A stretch of DNA of 64,000 nt, from NCBI RefSeq assembly GCF_009734405.1, contig NZ_CP046453.1, positions 496,001 through 560,000 of the forward strand, written 5' to 3'. The notes beneath the pieces are model-generated. The model was not told the DNA's origin. It made no database searches and saw only the letters and a list, made by a program, of their open reading frames with translations. The position numbers were made by a program, and so were the translations under genes. This document shows, piece by piece, positions 37,087 to 45,346 of the stretch. How positions within the stretch are numbered: the first letter of the stretch is position 1; each line of letters opens with the position of its first letter. This DNA comes from Corynebacterium comes. GTDB taxonomy: Bacteria > Actinomycetota > Actinomycetes > Mycobacteriales > Mycobacteriaceae.

Positions 37087-37904
37087 GCTCAAGGCACGAC
37101 ATGACTTCGCAAAGTGGGGTGCCGGCAGATGACCGGCCGGCGCCGGTGGAATCGGTGGATCGTGCTCTTCGGCTTCTTCTGTACTTACGCGACAATGAAT
37201 CCATCTCGGTGAAGGAGGCGGCGGAGTATCTGGGCATCGCCGCTTCGACAGCGCACCGCCTGTTGACCACGCTGGCTCGGCAAGGATTCGCGGTCCAGGA
37301 CTTCGCACGGCGCTACTGGTTGGGATCGGCGATGTCCGATGTTGGCCCGCGGGAGGTAACGGAGACGGAGCTTCTCGACGCCGCCGCCCGGCCCTTGGCT
37401 GAACTGCAGGCGCGCGTCCAGGAAACCGTGCAGATCATGGTGCTACGCCGGGGCAATATTCGCTTCCTTGATGGTCTGGAGCCAAACACCCTTCTGCGGG
37501 TCACCCGGCGGAAGGACTACGAGATGCCGGCGTTCGTCTCTGCCGGGGGCAAGGCGATTCTCGGGCACCTGTCCAACCCGGAGGTCGAGGAGATCTACCG
37601 TCGCGGGCTGCTGAAGTGGCCGACCAGACGCGTGGAATCAATGAAGATGATGAAACGGATGCTCTCCCAGGTCCGGCGCCTCGGCTACGGATTGAGTGTG
37701 GAGGAGACCGAGCAGGGGGTGGTGGGCGTCGGCGTCGCCATCCTGGGCCCTGATTCGAAACCGGTGGCTGCGTTGACGGTCGCCATCCCGAGCGTCCGCT
37801 TCCGGCGGGAGGATGTGCGGGAGTACGCGGCAGCGCTGCGTGAGGCAGCTGCTCAGGTGGAGAGTGCCCTGTTCGGTAAGCGTCCGTCGCAGATTCCTGA
37901 TTAA
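37083..37904 (+). CDS. IclR-family transcriptional regulator
   Basis: A 273-residue IclR protein. The winged HTH is near residues 20-82 (SVKEAAEYLGIAASTAHRLL) and the effector domain near 100-265 (FVSAGGKAILGHL, GYGLSVEETEQGVVGVGVAI). Coupled to the amidohydrolase by ATGA. Its own stop codon lies within a copy of the ATTCCT-N5-AGGAAT dyad. IclR proteins of this type usually control aromatic or short-chain acid catabolism through similar imperfect palindromes. Confidence 0.9.
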   Translation: MSSRHDMTSQSGVPADDRPAPVESVDRALRLLLYLRDNESISVKEAAEYLGIAASTAHRLLTTLARQGFAVQDFARRYWLGSAMSDVGPREVTETELLDAAARPLAELQARVQETVQIMVLRRGNIRFLDGLEPNTLLRVTRRKDYEMPAFVSAGGKAILGHLSNPEVEEIYRRGLLKWPTRRVESMKMMKRMLSQVRRLGYGLSVEETEQGVVGVGVAILGPDSKPVAALTVAIPSVRFRREDVREYAAALREAAAQVESALFGKRPSQIPD

Positions 37905-37909
37905 GGAAT
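37893..37909. promoter_or_regulatory. IclR operator candidate, copy 2
   Basis: ATTCCT-GATTA-AGGAAT spans the last codons and stop of the iclR-type gene. Confidence 0.5.
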
Positions 37910-37920
37910 TAATTCCCACG

Positions 37921-37967
37921 GATCCCCGTTCCCGCTGGCTAACAGGCAGGGGGAACGGGGATCTTTC
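37921..37967 (+). terminator. Terminator after the IclR gene
   Basis: GATCCCCGTTCCC (37921-37933) pairs perfectly with GGGAACGGGGATC (37951-37963), followed by TTTCT. Confidence 0.8.
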
Positions 37968-38008
37968 TGGATTCTTCCCTAGATTTTCCGCCTTGAACCC
38001 TCGTCTAC

Positions 38009-38025
38009 ATTCCTATAGAAGGAAT
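38009..38025. promoter_or_regulatory. IclR operator candidate, copy 3
   Basis: ATTCCT-ATAGA-AGGAAT lies 107 bases before the transporter start, in the position expected for control of the second half of the cluster. Confidence 0.65.
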
Positions 38026-38132
38026 ATGGGACAAATGTGGTGACAATGTGACTTCCGCCTTCCTATGCTTCCGGTCACACCCTGAGATGTCCCGCGACTA
38101 CAGTCACAGATCGCTCGCCCGGAAGGTACACA

Positions 38133-39494
38133 ATGACAACCATGACGCACACCCCCACGCGGGGACCGGAGCAGGTTCTCTCCGAAGTCCGCAAGGGCAG
38201 GATGACCCGGTTCCAGATCATCACCGTCACCATCGCACTGCTGCTCGTCGTCCTCGACGGTTTCGAGGTCGGCATCATGGCCTTCGCCGCACCGCAGATC
38301 CAGCAGGAGCTGGGCATCGGTCCGGACGTCCTGGGGTACGTCCTCAGCGCCAGCCTCTTCGGCATGGCGGCCGGCTCCATTGTCCTCGCCCCGCTGGCTG
38401 ACCGGATGGGGCGCCGCCGCCTTACGCTGGCGATGCTCGTCGTGATCGTCATCGGTATGGCGTTCACGGTGATCGCACCGAGCGTCGGTGCACTGATCCT
38501 GTGGCGCATCGTCACCGGACTCGGAATCGGCGGCATGATGGCCAACCTCAACGCCCTCGTCGCTGAATACTCCTCCGACGCCCGCCGCACCACCGCCATC
38601 GCCATCTACGCAGCCGGATACCCGATCGGCGCCACCGTCGCGGGCTTCGTCTCGCGACCGCTGATCCCCCAGTTCGGCTGGCACTCCATGTTCATCGCCG
38701 GCACCGTCCTCGCGGCCGTCGCCCTGCTGGCGGCCTGGGCCCTCCTGCCCGAATCCCTCCACTACCTGCTGGGCCGCCGCCCCGCCGGCGCACTCGAGAA
38801 GACCAACGCCATCCTGGGCCGAATGAATCTGGCGCCCCTGAGTGAGCTGCCGGAGCAGGTTCCCGCCGGGCAGGAGAACACCGCCGACAAGGGCATCCTG
38901 CGCGAGGTCCTCACCCCGCCGACCCTGCGCCTCACCCTCGCCCTGTGGATCGGGTACGGCCTGCTGGTGGCGTCGTACTACTTCGCCAACACCTGGATCC
39001 CCACCATCCTGACACAGGTCAGCGGGGATCCGCAGCTCGGCACCACCATGGGCATCGGTGCCAACCTCGGCGGTGTCCTGGGTTGCTTCCTCTTCGCCGG
39101 CCTCGCGGTCCGCTTCAGCGGCCGCCGCCTCCTCTTCCTGACCCTCTTCGCCGCTGCCGCCGCCTATCTGCTCTTCGGTCTGATCTTCAGCATCGTCCCC
39201 GTGGCCATCGCCGTCGGCTTCGTCCTCGGAGTGCTGACCACGGCTGCCATCGCCGGTTTCTACGCGGTCGCCCCCACCGTCTACACCTTCCAGGCCCGCG
39301 CCACCGGAATCGGCTGGATGATCGGCCTCGGCCGCTTGGTTTCCGTCGCCGCCCCCATCATCGTGGGGTACATCCTGGCCATGGGAATCGCCCCTGAGCG
39401 TGTCTTCATCGGCTTCGCCATCCCGCTTGCCATCGCCGGCCTGGCTGCGCTCTCCCTGCTGGTCGGACGAACCGCCACTGACATGGCCGACTAG
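38133..39494 (+). CDS. MFS transporter, aromatic acid:H+ symporter type
   Basis: A 453-residue protein with twelve predicted helices. The AAHS-type motifs are present: DGFEVGIMAFAAP in helix 1, the loop DRMGRRRL between helices 2 and 3, and PESLHYLLGRRP after helix 6. This is the PcaK/BenK/MhpT class that imports aromatic or related carboxylic acids with protons. It is followed by CoA ligase and dehydrogenase genes, so the substrate is probably an acid then activated or oxidised by these. Confidence 0.88.
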   Translation: MTTMTHTPTRGPEQVLSEVRKGRMTRFQIITVTIALLLVVLDGFEVGIMAFAAPQIQQELGIGPDVLGYVLSASLFGMAAGSIVLAPLADRMGRRRLTLAMLVVIVIGMAFTVIAPSVGALILWRIVTGLGIGGMMANLNALVAEYSSDARRTTAIAIYAAGYPIGATVAGFVSRPLIPQFGWHSMFIAGTVLAAVALLAAWALLPESLHYLLGRRPAGALEKTNAILGRMNLAPLSELPEQVPAGQENTADKGILREVLTPPTLRLTLALWIGYGLLVASYYFANTWIPTILTQVSGDPQLGTTMGIGANLGGVLGCFLFAGLAVRFSGRRLLFLTLFAAAAAYLLFGLIFSIVPVAIAVGFVLGVLTTAAIAGFYAVAPTVYTFQARATGIGWMIGLGRLVSVAAPIIVGYILAMGIAPERVFIGFAIPLAIAGLAALSLLVGRTATDMAD

Positions 39495-39546
39495 CCCGCA
39501 CCCACCCGTACCCCGCAACGCCCGCCGCACCCACGGAGGAACCCCC

Positions 39547-41574
39547 ATGAGCATGGCACTGACCGCCCCCGAGAATCTGACCGTCACCTGGCGCCCTACC
39601 GAGGACCAGCTCCACAACTGCCGGATGAACCGTTTCGCCCGCTGGTCTGAGCAGCGCTTCGGCCGCGACCTGCCGGACTTCCGGACCCTGTGGGGCTGGT
39701 CGGTCACACAGACCGGTGAGTTCTGGCAGGCCGTCCAGGAGTATTTCGACGTCCTCGGTGAGGGCTTCGCGGATGCCCCGGTACTGGTGGACGACGCCAT
39801 GCCTTTCGCCGACTGGTTCCCGGGCGCGAGGCTCAACTTCGCGGAGAATGTTCTGCGCCACGCGACAGATCCCGCACTCCGCCACACGCCTGCGATCATC
39901 CAGGTCAACGAGGACGGGGAACACGACTCGCTCACCTGGGCCGAGCTCGAAGCACACGTCGCCTCGATGGCCCGGACCCTGCGTGAACTCGGTGTGGGGC
40001 CCGGCGACCGCGTGGCGGCGGTGCTGCCCAACATCCCGGAGGCGGTCATCGGTCTGCTGGCTGCGGCGTCCATCGGTGCGGTGTGGACCATCAATTCCCC
40101 CGATATGTCCGCAGAGGCCAGCGTTCGCCGGATCCGCCAGCTGGAGCCCAAGGTCCTCGTCGCCGGCGACGGCTACCTTTTCAACGGTAGGGCGATGGAA
40201 CGCCGCAGCCACACCGCCGAGATCGAGCGTGAGCTGCCCTCGCTGGAGGCCACCATCTTCGTCCGTACCCTGGAACCGACTCGCCCGGCGGGGATGATGG
40301 CCGACGGTGACAGGCAGCGGGTGGCCTTCGACGACATCGTGGCCACGCCTGCCCCGGTGGACTATGAGCGCGTCCCGTTCAACGCCCCCCTGTGGATCCT
40401 CTTCTCCTCCGGCACGACCGGAGAACCCAAAGGCATCGTGCACGGCCACGGCGGCATGGTGCTCGACAGCCTCAAGGGCATCGCCCTGCACCAGGACATG
40501 GGCCCCGGCGACGTCTACTATGTCGCCGCGAACACCTCCTGGATGGTGTGGAACACCCTGGTGCAGAACCTGCTGGCGGGTGCCGCGATCGTCACCTACG
40601 ACGGCTCGCCGAAGGTGACCGGCAAGGACCACCACTTCCAGATCATCTCGGACCTGAAGGTGACGATGTTCGCCACCGGCGCCGCCTACCTGTCCATGGT
40701 GGAGAAGTCCGGCCTGGACCCCCGTCGCGGCCGCGACCTGTCTTCTCTGCGCTCCATCCTCTCAACAGGGTCCCCGCTGCCGCCGAGTACCTGGCGGTGG
40801 GTGCATGAGGCGGTCAAACAGGACGTCCACCTGGGCTCCGACTCCGGCGGCACCGACATCTGCGGTGGTTTCCTGGGGTCTAACCCGATGGAGCCTGTGC
40901 ACCTGGGGTACCTGCAGGGACCTCTGCTCGGGGTGGCCGCTGAGGCGCATGACGACGACGGTGAGTCGTTGATCGGCCAGGTCGGAGAAATGGCGGTCAC
41001 CCGCCCGCTGCCCTCCATGCCGTTGTTCCTGTGGGGAGATGGGTCGGGGGAACGTTACCGGTCGTCCTATTTCACGGCCCGGCCCGGGGTATGGATGCAC
41101 GGCGACTGGATCACAGTGACCGAGGGCGGAAGTTACGTCGTCCACGGCCGCGCGGATGCCACACTCAATCGCCAGGGCGTGCGCATCGGACCGTCGGACA
41201 TCTATGACGCCCTGCAGGACATCGCTGAGATCGAGGACTGCCTCGTCCTCGGGATCGAGCAGGAGGGCGGTGGGTATTGGATGCCACTATTCGTCGTGCC
41301 CGCCGAGGGGGCCGTGCTTGACGACGCGCTCCGCGACCGCATCTGCGGCACCCTCCGGGCGCGCGCCAGCGCCCGCCACGTCCCCGATGAGATCATTGAG
41401 GCGCCGGGTATCCCCGTGACGAACACGATGAAGCGTCTCGAGGTCCCCCTCAAGCGCTTGTTCAGCGGCCACGCAGACTCGAAGTCGGTCAACCGGGATT
41501 CCGTGCACAACCCCGAGGTCCTCGACTGGTTCCGTGACCTGGCCACCACACGCCGATGCACACAGGCAGCCTGA
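39547..41574 (+). CDS. Acetoacetate--CoA ligase-like acyl-CoA synthetase
   Basis: A 675-residue ANL-superfamily enzyme of the acetoacetyl-CoA synthetase type. The N-terminal segment typical of AacS (FARWSEQRFG, FWQAVQEYFDV) precedes the AMP-binding loop FSSGTTGEPKGIVHGHGG near residue 285. SDSGGTDIC and the C-terminal hinge DATLNRQGVRIG follow. It forms a CoA thioester from a keto acid. The length equals the family norm. A GGAGGA site precedes the ATG, 52 bases after the transporter. The true substrate could be a longer or aryl-substituted beta-keto acid. Confidence 0.85.
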   Translation: MSMALTAPENLTVTWRPTEDQLHNCRMNRFARWSEQRFGRDLPDFRTLWGWSVTQTGEFWQAVQEYFDVLGEGFADAPVLVDDAMPFADWFPGARLNFAENVLRHATDPALRHTPAIIQVNEDGEHDSLTWAELEAHVASMARTLRELGVGPGDRVAAVLPNIPEAVIGLLAAASIGAVWTINSPDMSAEASVRRIRQLEPKVLVAGDGYLFNGRAMERRSHTAEIERELPSLEATIFVRTLEPTRPAGMMADGDRQRVAFDDIVATPAPVDYERVPFNAPLWILFSSGTTGEPKGIVHGHGGMVLDSLKGIALHQDMGPGDVYYVAANTSWMVWNTLVQNLLAGAAIVTYDGSPKVTGKDHHFQIISDLKVTMFATGAAYLSMVEKSGLDPRRGRDLSSLRSILSTGSPLPPSTWRWVHEAVKQDVHLGSDSGGTDICGGFLGSNPMEPVHLGYLQGPLLGVAAEAHDDDGESLIGQVGEMAVTRPLPSMPLFLWGDGSGERYRSSYFTARPGVWMHGDWITVTEGGSYVVHGRADATLNRQGVRIGPSDIYDALQDIAEIEDCLVLGIEQEGGGYWMPLFVVPAEGAVLDDALRDRICGTLRARASARHVPDEIIEAPGIPVTNTMKRLEVPLKRLFSGHADSKSVNRDSVHNPEVLDWFRDLATTRRCTQAA

Positions 41575-41587
41575 ATTGGAGAAGGAC

Positions 41588-42349
41588 ATGACGCAACGAG
41601 TACTCATCACCGCCGGAGCCGGCGGAATCGGCTGGGCCATCGCCCAGGCATTCCTTGCCGAGGGACACCACGTCCACGTCTTCGACATCGACCAGGAAGC
41701 GGTGGACAACGTTCTGGGCAGCTATCCGAACCTCAGTGGAAGCAGCGGAGACGTCTCCTCTGACGCCGACGTCGCCAGCCTCGTCGACACCTTGGAGGAG
41801 CAGTGGGGTGGCCTTGACGTCCTGGTCAACAACGCAGGTATCGCAGGCCCGACCGCTCCGGTTGAGGAGTACGATACGGCGGCCTGGAACGCCGTGGTCA
41901 ACGTCAACCTCAACGGTTCTTTCCATGTCGTCCGGCACACGGTTCCGCTCATGAAGAAATCCGGTGGCGGTTCCATCCTGGTCATGTCCTCCCTGGCGGG
42001 AAGGTTCGGCTACGCGAATCGGATCGCTTACTCCACCACCAAGTGGGGTCTGGTCGGTTTCACGAAGACGCTGTCCCTGGAGCTGGGGCCGCACAACATC
42101 ACCGTCAATTCCATTCACCCGGGTGCGGTGAAGGGCGAGCGTATCAACCAGGTCTTCGAGGGTCGGGCGAAGCTGTCCGGACGCAGCGTCGAGGATGAGA
42201 AGAACGCGGCACTGGAGAATCAGTCGGTCAAGGCCTTCACGGATCCGGCGGACATCGGCGCTCTCGCCGTGTTCCTCAGCGGGCCGCACGCCCGGACAAT
42301 CTCCGGCCAGCAGTTCCCCATTGACGGAGATTCCCGGTCCGCGCAGTAG
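41588..42349 (+). CDS. SDR-family NAD(P)-dependent oxidoreductase
   Basis: A 253-residue classical short-chain dehydrogenase. The cofactor loop is TAGAGGIG near residues 8-15 with Asp at the end of strand 2 (VFDID), favouring NAD. NNAG, the Ser in MSSLAG and the catalytic YSTTK are present. It starts 13 bases after the ligase with an AAGGA site. Oxidation of a hydroxy acid or hydroxyacyl-CoA to the keto form would fit its neighbours. The gene ends only 8 bases before the IS6 remnant. Confidence 0.9.
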   Translation: MTQRVLITAGAGGIGWAIAQAFLAEGHHVHVFDIDQEAVDNVLGSYPNLSGSSGDVSSDADVASLVDTLEEQWGGLDVLVNNAGIAGPTAPVEEYDTAAWNAVVNVNLNGSFHVVRHTVPLMKKSGGGSILVMSSLAGRFGYANRIAYSTTKWGLVGFTKTLSLELGPHNITVNSIHPGAVKGERINQVFEGRAKLSGRSVEDEKNAALENQSVKAFTDPADIGALAVFLSGPHARTISGQQFPIDGDSRSAQ

Positions 42350-42357
42350 ATCCGGAA

Positions 42358-42441
42358 GGTGCTGTTGCAGACTCAGGATCTTGATGGTGTGAGCGTGGGA
42401 TGATCGGTCCCATCGGTATCTTCTCTGGTCGTCATGTCCCT
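42358..42441 (+). repeat. Island-border inverted repeat, right copy
   Basis: Begins GGTGCTGTTGCAGACTCAGG and matches the reverse complement of 35804-35887. Confidence 0.8.
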
Positions 42442-42727
42442 CGCTAGGTCATTCTGTGGGCGGTGCGATGGTCTGCCGCTGCGGGCTCACCTGATCTAAG
42501 CCCCGGAGGAAGCGACGACTTCAGCGCGGAGTACCCGTCGATCACCCCACCATCTACCGGCGAGTCCAGAAATACGCCCCTGAGCTGGACACACAAACAC
42601 GTAGGTCACCGGCAGGTCCCAGACTGCATGCCCGGTCCTGGCGGGTGGATGAAACCTACATCCCGGTCGGCGGGAAGTGGTGCTATCTCCATCGGGCGAT
42701 CACCGCGGGGAGGTTACGGCAGGGACG
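42397..42727 (+). pseudogene. IS6-type transposase fragment with nonsense and frameshift mutations
   Basis: The start encodes IGIFSGRHVPR, then an in-frame TAG where Glu is expected, then VILWAVRW, a typical IS6 N-terminus. After a frameshift near 42470-42530 the next frame gives RGVPVDHPTIYRRVQKYAPE and SWRVDETYIPVGGKWCYLHR, which includes the first catalytic Asp of the DDE triad. The rest of the gene is missing. Confidence 0.8.
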
Positions 42728-44032
42728 TCAGGCGCCTCGAGGTCCTTCCTCCACCATGCCGGAGACGAGGAACGCCCGGTAGTCCTCCAGTGACAGTTCG
42801 GCGTAGGCGTTGGACCAGTCCACGATGGCGCGTCGGATGCGCTTGCCGCCGCCGATGAAATCGACCACCCGCCGGGCGTTGGAGGACTGCGCGTGGGCGC
42901 GGGCGAGCACCGCCGCACACGCGATGGCATAGCCGTTGAAGGCGTCGTCGTTGAGCTCCTCTATTTCGACGCTGCCCTTCATGTCGTGGTACTGCCTGAC
43001 GTAGAAGGACCTCCCGGAGGACTGCAGATGCCCCAGGAAAGGATCGGAGTAGGCCTGCAGGATGCGTTGGAGCCCCACCACCCGGGCCCCTTCCCCGGAG
43101 ACATCCGTGACCTCGGTCAGGGCGGAGGGCTGGGGGAATCCCCCGTATTCCTCGAGTGCGCTGCGTATCGCCTGCTTGACCTGGAGAATGAGCACCCCGC
43201 CGTCCTCATCGCGCATGAGCACCAGATAGCAGCGGGTGCCGACACTGCCCACGCCCACGACTCTCCGTCCGATGTCCTCCATCGTGTAGTGCGAGAGCAG
43301 CATGCGGATGTCCACACTGGCTGACAGCAGGTACTGCCGGTAGCTGGCGTCCACGTTCAGCTCGACTTCATTTTCCACGTGAGTCATCACCGGAGGTTCC
43401 TCGATGAATCGGCGTCGACCGTCCCCGATGTCCTCGGTCAGTCGCCTGGCCGCCCGCGCGCTGGTGCGTTTGCGGGCGTCCTCGGCGGCCTCCTCCAGCA
43501 CACGGCGCGATGCCTTCCCCAGGTGTCGGCGGGCCATCTCCTGGTTGAAGTGGGAGTAGTAGCGCTCCAGCGGGCTGTATCCGTCGGATGCGGTCAGCGT
43601 GGAGACGTAGGCCCTCACCGCATGATCCGCCGCGGCCTGCACCACCTTCTCCGGGCGATCAGTGTCACGCCCGCCGATGATCACGCTGGTGACCAACCTC
43701 TTGAGATCCCATTCCCAGGGTGCCCAGGCGGATTCGTCGAAGTCATTGAGGTCAAAGGCCTGGGTGCGCTGCGGCGTGGCGTAGAACCCGAAGTTGCTCA
43801 GATGGGCGTCACCGCTGGAGACCACCGGGATCCCACTGTGCGGGTCCCGTGAGTGGTCCGCGGCCATGATCGCCGCGGTGCCGCGGTAGAAAGTGAAGGG
43901 GCTCTGCGCCATCCGCGTCATCCGCAGCGGGATCAGCCACTCCAACCGCGTGGAGTTCTGCCTGCTCAGAACCCCCAGAGGGTCCCGCCCGGTCGTGGTG
44001 AGGGTGGCCAGGTCACCGCGTGAAACCGTCAT
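42728..44032 (-). CDS. DUF2252 family protein
   Basis: A 434-residue protein with the kinase-like DUF2252 pattern: PFTFYRGTAAIMAADH, VSSGDAHLSNFGFY, FDLNDFDESAWAPWEWDLKRL. The HLSNFG and DFD motifs resemble aminoglycoside-phosphotransferase-type catalytic and metal sites. ATG 44032 was chosen; ATG 44086 is an alternative. The 3' end abuts the truncated IS6 element, and the last residues (EEGPRGA) could be altered by it. Function unknown. Confidence 0.8.
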   Translation of the reverse strand: MTVSRGDLATLTTTGRDPLGVLSRQNSTRLEWLIPLRMTRMAQSPFTFYRGTAAIMAADHSRDPHSGIPVVSSGDAHLSNFGFYATPQRTQAFDLNDFDESAWAPWEWDLKRLVTSVIIGGRDTDRPEKVVQAAADHAVRAYVSTLTASDGYSPLERYYSHFNQEMARRHLGKASRRVLEEAAEDARKRTSARAARRLTEDIGDGRRRFIEEPPVMTHVENEVELNVDASYRQYLLSASVDIRMLLSHYTMEDIGRRVVGVGSVGTRCYLVLMRDEDGGVLILQVKQAIRSALEEYGGFPQPSALTEVTDVSGEGARVVGLQRILQAYSDPFLGHLQSSGRSFYVRQYHDMKGSVEIEELNDDAFNGYAIACAAVLARAHAQSSNARRVVDFIGGGKRIRRAIVDWSNAYAELSLEDYRAFLVSGMVEEGPRGA

Positions 44033-44157
44033 ACCTGCTGAGCCTATTGTTTGTTCGCGCACTCGGAACCCCGAATCCGGCAACATCTCTGCAACGTCGG
44101 CGGCCGACGGCCCGCGCCGTGGGCGGGGCCGCCGGGTGCCGGGTGGGGGAGGTGGCG

Positions 44158-45234
44158 TCAGGACGCCGCCGGTACCGTCACCCGCACCGGGCCGATCCCG
44201 CCTTCGACTCTGACGTTCAGGGTCTCGCCCGCTGCGTCGTCGTTGTAGCTGCCCGGGATGCAGTTGCTCTCGCCGATGCCCTCTTCGCACTCCAGGGCGA
44301 CCGGGACATCATCGGGCAGGAACACGTTGACCGGGCCGATCCCGCCTTCGACGGTGACGTCACGGGAGTCGTCGAGATCGGAAAGCCGGCGCAGATCGAC
44401 GATGAGGTCGCCGATCTCACCCTTGTAGTGGGTCTGAAGCTCGGCTCCGGAGGTCGGGGCGTAGCTGCGGTCCTCGGCGATGTCCTCGTAGTTGCCGCCG
44501 ACCCAGAGCCCGAGTATGCCGCCGAGGACGGTCAGGGCGCCGAGCGTACCCAGCAGGCCGAGCGCGATCCAGGGCCAGATGCGGGGCTTGCGCGGCTGTG
44601 GCTGAGGGGCGGGCCCGGGATCGGGGAGGTCCCAGGCGAAGGGCGCGGTGCCCAGCGGGTCCCAGGCGGGCGGGGACGTGCGCCCCGGGGGGACGGCAGT
44701 GCCCTCGGCGGGGAGGTAGGTGGAGAGGTCGACGGGGTCGGGCAGGGTGCGGGCGGGGGCGTCGGCAAGCAGGCCGGCCGGAGGCTCCGGGGTGCGCAGG
44801 TGGAGCGCCCACCAGGCGACCAGAAGCGCCACGATCGCCAGGATTCCGGTGGAGGCGAGGGTGCCCTCGGAGGTGAAGAGGCCGGAGGTGAGGATGAAGA
44901 AGATGATCAGCCACCAGCCGGTGGAGCGTTCCTTCCGCTCCGGTGGGGTGAGCTGTTCCTTTCGGCGGGCGACGGCCTGCATCGGGGAGGTGGACATCCC
45001 GTAGCGGGGCATGGCCAGCCAGGCGAGCAGGTAGGCGGGGAGACCTCCGCCGAGGGTGAACAGTGAGACGACGAACAGGACGCGGACGATGGTCGGATCG
45101 ATCTGGTAGCGCACGCCGATGCCCTCACAGACGCCGGCGATCTTTGAGTTGCCGCCCTGTTCGGAGGGGATGCGGGGAGGACGGGTGTCCCACATCCGCC
45201 GGACGGTGTCGGTGAAGGAGGTCTGAGTGGTCAT
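44158..45234 (-). CDS. esrI: EsrI-type membrane inhibitor with PspC domain
   Basis: A 358-residue protein. An N-terminal PspC domain lies at residues about 20-85 (GVCEGIGVRYQIDPTIVR) with its transmembrane helix. Two more helices (about 107-150) and a Pro-rich cytoplasmic linker come next, then a further helix near 220-245, and a C-terminal beta-rich toastrack-like domain with repeated EGGIGPV strands as in LiaF/DUF2154 proteins. It is divergent from a PspC-containing kinase and its response regulator, the arrangement of the envelope-stress system EsrISR of C. glutamicum, in which EsrI inhibits signalling. Confidence 0.85.
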   Translation of the reverse strand: MTTQTSFTDTVRRMWDTRPPRIPSEQGGNSKIAGVCEGIGVRYQIDPTIVRVLFVVSLFTLGGGLPAYLLAWLAMPRYGMSTSPMQAVARRKEQLTPPERKERSTGWWLIIFFILTSGLFTSEGTLASTGILAIVALLVAWWALHLRTPEPPAGLLADAPARTLPDPVDLSTYLPAEGTAVPPGRTSPPAWDPLGTAPFAWDLPDPGPAPQPQPRKPRIWPWIALGLLGTLGALTVLGGILGLWVGGNYEDIAEDRSYAPTSGAELQTHYKGEIGDLIVDLRRLSDLDDSRDVTVEGGIGPVNVFLPDDVPVALECEEGIGESNCIPGSYNDDAAGETLNVRVEGGIGPVRVTVPAAS

Positions 45235-45276
45235 GGCTTCATTGTGGGCCGTGACGTGCGGAGAAGGTATCGGGAT

Positions 45277-45325
45277 CCACCCTGAAATCCGGGAATCAGG
45301 GTCTGCCCCGATGTGCTCAGGGTGG
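45277..45325. promoter_or_regulatory. Repeated half-sites in the esrI-esrS gap, EsrR operator candidate
   Basis: CCACCCTGA (45277-45285) is the exact reverse complement of TCAGGGTGG (45317-45325), and a third half, TCAGGG, lies at 45296-45301, forming CCCTGA-N10-TCAGGG with the first. They lie in the 112-bp divergent gap. Confidence 0.5.
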
Positions 45326-45346
45326 CGTCTCTGACAGGATCGGGGC

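Larger units (their letters stand above)
42358..42727 (+). mobile_element. Truncated IS6-type insertion sequence (right copy)
   Basis: The left terminal repeat is present and a decayed transposase follows. No right end was found: the element stops at or before the DUF2252 gene, which reads toward it. The transposase reads away from the island. Confidence 0.7.

Noticed and set aside
38046..38085. Second GlxR-like site before the MFS gene
   Set aside because: TGTGAC and GTCACA are about 21 bases apart, too far for one dimeric site.
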